Of a stretch of DNA of 64,000 nucleotides, positions 60,673-64,000 are shown one piece after another. A program made the translations under genes and the position numbers. Under the pieces are notes generated by a model. The model made no database searches. It was not told the DNA's origin and saw only the letters and a program-made list of their open reading frames with translations. The stretch is from Bacteroidota bacterium. Lineage in GTDB: Bacteria; Bacteroidota; Bacteroidia; Bacteroidales; F082. The stretch lies in the NCBI GenBank assembly GCA_016715945.1, contig JADJXJ010000003.1, positions 310,001-374,000 on the forward strand, written 5' to 3'. Each line of letters opens with the position of its first letter. Position 1 is the stretch's first letter.

Positions 60673-62463
60673 ATGGAAACCTCAGTTCAGAAACCAAGGG
60701 TGATAGTGGGCCTGGGAAGCTGCGGCATTGCTGCCGGAGCCGCCAAAACCTACGACAAATTGCAGCAATTGCTTTCGTCGCCCGAATTCGATTTCAGCCT
60801 CGAGCGCACCAGTTGTGTGGGCATGTGCTACAAGGAGCCTCTGGTAGAAATATGCGATAGCCACGGCCGCGTGATTTATGGCGATATGACGGCAGAGAAA
60901 GTAGAGGCAACGATTCGCAAACACTTCCTGGAGAATGAGATAGATAGAGAGAATGCGGTGAGTGCCGAAAAATTCGACGGCAGCGAAGACTATTTTTTCG
61001 CCGGACAGGTAAAAATCGCCCTTCGCAATTGTGGCATGATTGACCCAGAATCGCTCGAAGCTTCGGAACAGGCCGGCGCATACGCGGCTATAAAAAAGAT
61101 TGTGCGCGAGGGCATTAGTCCGGCCGAGGTGATCCGCATGGTCACCGAGTCGGGACTGCGGGGCAGGGGAGGAGGAGGATTCCCCACCGGATTGAAATGG
61201 AAGTTTGCGGCCCAGAGCGAATCGGATGAAAAATACATCATCTGCAATGCCGACGAAGGCGACCCCGGTGCATTCATGGATCGCAGCCTGCTTGAGGGCG
61301 ACCCCCATGCGGTGCTCGAGGGGATGATGATTGGCGGGTATGCCATTGGCGCTTCCAAAGGGTACATCTATTGCCGGGCCGAATATCCGCTGGCCATCAA
61401 ACGCCTCAATATTGCCATTGTACAGGCACGCGACAAAGGTTATCTGGGCCGTCCGCTCGAAGGCAGCAACGGCTTCAGCTTCGACATTGTAGTCAAGGAA
61501 GGCGCAGGAGCATTTGTGTGCGGCGAGGAAACTGCCCTGATTGCCTCGATTGAGGGCAGGCGAGGCATGCCACGCAAGCGACCTCCATTTCCGGCTGTTT
61601 CGGGCCTATGGGGAAAACCTACCAACATCAACAACGTGGAAACCTGGGCCAATGTGCCCTGGATCATCAACCACGGCCCGGCGGCCTACGCCGCTTATGG
61701 CACCGAAAAGAGCAAAGGCACCAAAGTGTTTGCGCTTACCGGCAAGATACGTAATGGAGGTCTGGTGGAAGTGCCTATGGGCGTCACCATCAACGACATC
61801 ATTTTCAAGTTGGGCGGTGGTATCAAAAGCGGCAAGGCGTTCAAGGCCGTGCAACTTGGCGGCCCTTCGGGCGGCTGCATTCCTGCCAGCCTTGGCCACA
61901 CTCCTGTGGACTACGACTCGGTGAATGCCACCGGCGCCATTATGGGATCGGGTGGCATGGTGGTGATGGACGAAACCACCTGTATGGTTGACCTGGCCAA
62001 GTTTTTCCTGCATTTTACCCAGGAGGAATCGTGCGGCAAGTGTACCTTTTGCAGGGTGGGCACCAAACGCATGCTCGAGATTCTGGAGCGCATCACCGAA
62101 GGCAAAGGCCAGGCCGGGGACATTGAAACCCTCGAAACCCTTGCGGTGCAGATCAAAAACAACTCACTTTGCGGGCTGGGACAAACTGCACCCAACCCCG
62201 TGCTGACCACACTGAGGTATTTCCGCGAAGAGTATGAAGCCCACATACACGACCACCGTTGTCCAGCCAGGGTGTGCAAACCTTTGCTGCACTATCGCAT
62301 CGACCCCGCCAGATGTACCGGCTGCACGGTATGTGCCGCCAAATGTCCGGCCGAGGCCATCAGCGGAGGTCGCAAAACCGTGCATCATATCAACCAGGAA
62401 GCCTGCATTCAATGCGGCGAGTGCTACCAGGTGTGCCGTTTCGAAGCTGTTGTGGTCGAATAA
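60673..62463 (+). CDS. NuoF/HydB-like NADH-binding flavoprotein subunit (StnB-like)
   Basis: 596 residues. An N-terminal thioredoxin-like [2Fe-2S] domain (about 8-92; Cys in GLGSCGIAAG and RTSCVGMCYKEP), then the NuoF core: the FMN/NADH site GRGGGGFPTGLKWKF (about 168-182), CNADEGDPGAFMDR and GEETALIASIEGRRG, then the [4Fe-4S] ligands in ESCGKCTFCRVGT with a fourth Cys about 40 residues on. The C-terminus has two [4Fe-4S] ferredoxin motifs (CTGCTVCAAKCPAEA; CIQCGECYQVCRFEA). In bifurcating relatives the FMN here is the bifurcation site. Confidence 0.92.
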   Translation: METSVQKPRVIVGLGSCGIAAGAAKTYDKLQQLLSSPEFDFSLERTSCVGMCYKEPLVEICDSHGRVIYGDMTAEKVEATIRKHFLENEIDRENAVSAEKFDGSEDYFFAGQVKIALRNCGMIDPESLEASEQAGAYAAIKKIVREGISPAEVIRMVTESGLRGRGGGGFPTGLKWKFAAQSESDEKYIICNADEGDPGAFMDRSLLEGDPHAVLEGMMIGGYAIGASKGYIYCRAEYPLAIKRLNIAIVQARDKGYLGRPLEGSNGFSFDIVVKEGAGAFVCGEETALIASIEGRRGMPRKRPPFPAVSGLWGKPTNINNVETWANVPWIINHGPAAYAAYGTEKSKGTKVFALTGKIRNGGLVEVPMGVTINDIIFKLGGGIKSGKAFKAVQLGGPSGGCIPASLGHTPVDYDSVNATGAIMGSGGMVVMDETTCMVDLAKFFLHFTQEESCGKCTFCRVGTKRMLEILERITEGKGQAGDIETLETLAVQIKNNSLCGLGQTAPNPVLTTLRYFREEYEAHIHDHRCPARVCKPLLHYRIDPARCTGCTVCAAKCPAEAISGGRKTVHHINQEACIQCGECYQVCRFEAVVVE

Positions 62464-62484
62464 CCAACCCAAAGCAATCTACCT

Positions 62485-64000
62485 ATGAGTCAATATATCA
62501 ACATCAAGCTCAACGGACAAACCGTCAGTGGTTTCGAAGGCGAGACCATTTACGAATGTGCCACCCGTCATGGCATCGAAATTCCCACCCTGTGCCACGA
62601 TCCGCGTCTGGAGCCTTACTCCTCATGCTATGTGTGTGTGGTTGAGGTGGTTGGCATGCGCGGGCACCAGCCTTCCTGCTCCACCTACATCACTCCGGGC
62701 ATGGAAGTGAATACCGAAACACAAGCTGTAAAAGAGGCCCGCAGGACGGCCCTTGAATTGCTGCTCAGCAACCACTACGCCGATTGCCTTGGGCCGTGCA
62801 GGCAAACCTGTCCGGCCGGGGTGGATGTGCAGGGTTATATCTCGCTCATCGACAAGGGGCGCTACAGCGATGCCATTGCGTTGATAAAAGAAACCAATCC
62901 CCTGCCCGCCATTTGCGGACGCGTGTGTGTGCGTCCGTGCGAAGCAGCCTGCCGACGCAACCTGATGGACGAAGGTGCTGCCGTGGGTATTGACTACCTC
63001 AAACGTTTTGCCGCCGACCGCGACCTCGAATCGCCTGAAAAGTTTGTGCCTGCACTCCAACCGCCAACCGGCAAAAAAGTAGCTGTCATAGGCGCCGGTC
63101 CCGGAGGTTTGTCGGCCGCATATTACCTCAGGCTCGAAGGTCACGAGGTGGATATTTTTGAGGCTGCACCTGCCCCTGGTGGCTGGCTGCGCTACGGTAT
63201 TCCGGAATACAGGCTGCCCAACGACATCCTCGACAAGGAAGTAAAAAATATTACCGACCTCGGGGTGCGCATCCATTGCAACACAAGGCTGGGAAGCGAT
63301 CTGAGCTACAAGAAGTTGCGGGATGATTTCGATGCCACCATACTCACCATAGGTTCGCAAAAAGGACTCAGCGTGGGCTGTCCGGGCGACGATGCCGGCA
63401 ATGTGTTTCCGGGCATCGAGTTCCTCCGCAATATGGAGATGACCGGCCAGAAATATGATTTCCGGGGCAAAACAGTGGTGGTGGTGGGTGGAGGAAACAC
63501 TGCCATGGACTGCTGCCGTACCTCGGTGCGTTGCAAGGCCGATAAGGTGTACGTGGTGTACAGACGTACAGAAAAAGAGATGCCCGCCAACCCCATCGAG
63601 ATACATGAGTCGAAAATTGAAGGCGTGGAGTATCTCTTTCTGACCAATCCGGTGGAGATCCTCAAAAACGAACAGGGTGAGGTGGCTGCAGTGCGCCTCA
63701 TCCGCATGGAGCTGGGCGAACCCGATGCCAGCGGACGCCGCCGCCCGGTGCCTGTGCCCGGCTCGGAATTCGAAATAAAAGCCGACATCGTGCTGGCTGC
63801 CATCGGACAAAAAACCGATGTCAACTTTATCGACGACATCAATGCCCATGCAGCTGAGGGTCAGCTCAAAATCAACCGTTGGGGCGATATTGATGCCGAC
63901 AAGCGTACCCTCCGGACCGGCATCCCCTCGGTTTTTGCTGCAGGCGACGGCGTAAGCGGACCGGCCACCATCATCGAGGCCATAGCCCAGGCCAGAATCG
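62485..64000 (+). CDS. GltD/NfnB-like FAD oxidoreductase with N-terminal [2Fe-2S] domain (StnC-like, partial)
   Basis: 505 codons are visible from ATG 62485; the gene runs off the window. The N-terminal [2Fe-2S] ferredoxin-like domain has Cys37, Cys48, Cys51 and Cys65. A GltD-type region follows with Fe-S ligands in DCLGPCRQTCPAG and CGRVCVRPCEAACRR, FAD motif GAGPGGLSAAYYL (about 204), APAPGGWLRYGIPEYRLP, NAD(P)-binding VVVGGGNTAMDCCRT (about 332) and FAAGDGVSGPATIIEAIAQ near the window end. Together with the two upstream genes this is the make-up of the Sporomusa-type Nfn (StnABC). The missing C-terminus could instead add a hydrogenase or formate-dehydrogenase part. Confidence 0.85.
   Translation, partial: MSQYINIKLNGQTVSGFEGETIYECATRHGIEIPTLCHDPRLEPYSSCYVCVVEVVGMRGHQPSCSTYITPGMEVNTETQAVKEARRTALELLLSNHYADCLGPCRQTCPAGVDVQGYISLIDKGRYSDAIALIKETNPLPAICGRVCVRPCEAACRRNLMDEGAAVGIDYLKRFAADRDLESPEKFVPALQPPTGKKVAVIGAGPGGLSAAYYLRLEGHEVDIFEAAPAPGGWLRYGIPEYRLPNDILDKEVKNITDLGVRIHCNTRLGSDLSYKKLRDDFDATILTIGSQKGLSVGCPGDDAGNVFPGIEFLRNMEMTGQKYDFRGKTVVVVGGGNTAMDCCRTSVRCKADKVYVVYRRTEKEMPANPIEIHESKIEGVEYLFLTNPVEILKNEQGEVAAVRLIRMELGEPDASGRRRPVPVPGSEFEIKADIVLAAIGQKTDVNFIDDINAHAAEGQLKINRWGDIDADKRTLRTGIPSVFAAGDGVSGPATIIEAIAQARI

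Noticed and set aside
62623..63849. Minus-strand frame (408 codons) at the window end
   Set aside because: The plus strand carries Fe-S, FAD and NAD(P) motifs in one continuous frame. The minus frame is its shadow.

Overview
The window looks like chromosomal DNA of an anaerobic, fermentative member of the Bacteroidota (Bacteroidales/Marinilabiliales-like). The signs are: TonB-dependent receptors with a carboxypeptidase-regulatory N-terminus, a type IX secretion C-terminal sorting domain, a LruC-domain protein, LytTR regulators with LytS-type kinases, promoters of the TTTG-N19-TAnnTTTG type, few Shine-Dalgarno sequences, a Na+-pumping methylmalonyl-CoA decarboxylase operon with its epimerase, and a flavin-based NuoE/NuoF/GltD-like redox complex. 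The background is moderately GC-rich. The stretch from about 2590 to 3790 is strikingly AT-rich.

Layout. (1) 1-2589: a sulfur-type cluster with a split YeeE/YedE transporter. Three of its four proteins, including one cut by the window edge, end in Gly-Gly-Cys, and the two rhodanese-like domains have no catalytic Cys. (2) 2586-3588: an AT-rich element built like an integron gene cassette (a B1-like metallo-beta-lactamase-fold gene followed by an attC-like site). It sits exactly in the stop codon of the last -GGC gene. Removing it in silico restores TGT-TAA followed by a perfect terminator. (3) 3795-7893: lipoprotein and LruC protein, TatD hydrolase, TcdA, and a zinc-ribbon protein. (4) 8011-8407: tRNA-Pro(CGG) with two 165-bp tandem repeats abutting its 3' end. 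(5) 8477-19210, minus strand: glycosyltransferase, Pif1-like helicase, FG-GAP secreted protein, hybrid histidine kinase, response regulator, DPP-IV. (6) 19240-26643: GGGP synthase, then the methionine cycle: metF and metH behind a SAM-I riboswitch and a 35-codon leader ORF, divergent from ahcY. (7) 26826-29613: an envelope-sensing LiaF-like/LytS/LytTR operon. (8) 29849-44688: phosphatase, gpmA, polysaccharide deacetylase, Ig-like lipoprotein, ArsR regulator, adenine deaminase, a His-rich peptide with a ZnuD-like receptor, MFS exporter, RidA, ROK kinase, lipoprotein and an M1 peptidase with a sorting domain. (9) 45013-49952: TolC, HlyD adaptor, TsaB, an AT-hook protein and a DUF1289 protein. 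(10) 49998-55840: propeller lipoprotein, uridine kinase and the mce-mmdA-D-C-B operon. (11) 55998-64000: a second FG-GAP protein, aspartokinase, fructose-1,6-bisphosphatase, and a three-gene redox operon that runs off the window and resembles the Sporomusa-type (Stn) transhydrogenase.

How the genes work together. AhcY, MetH and MetF regenerate methionine from S-adenosylhomocysteine, with the riboswitch sensing SAM on the metH-metF side. The mmd operon converts methylmalonyl-CoA to propionyl-CoA while pumping Na+, the usual end of succinate-to-propionate fermentation. Fbp and GpmA serve gluconeogenesis and glycolysis. The last operon probably balances NADH, NADPH and ferredoxin. The least explained and most interesting region is the -GGC sulfur cluster with the cassette in its last stop codon.
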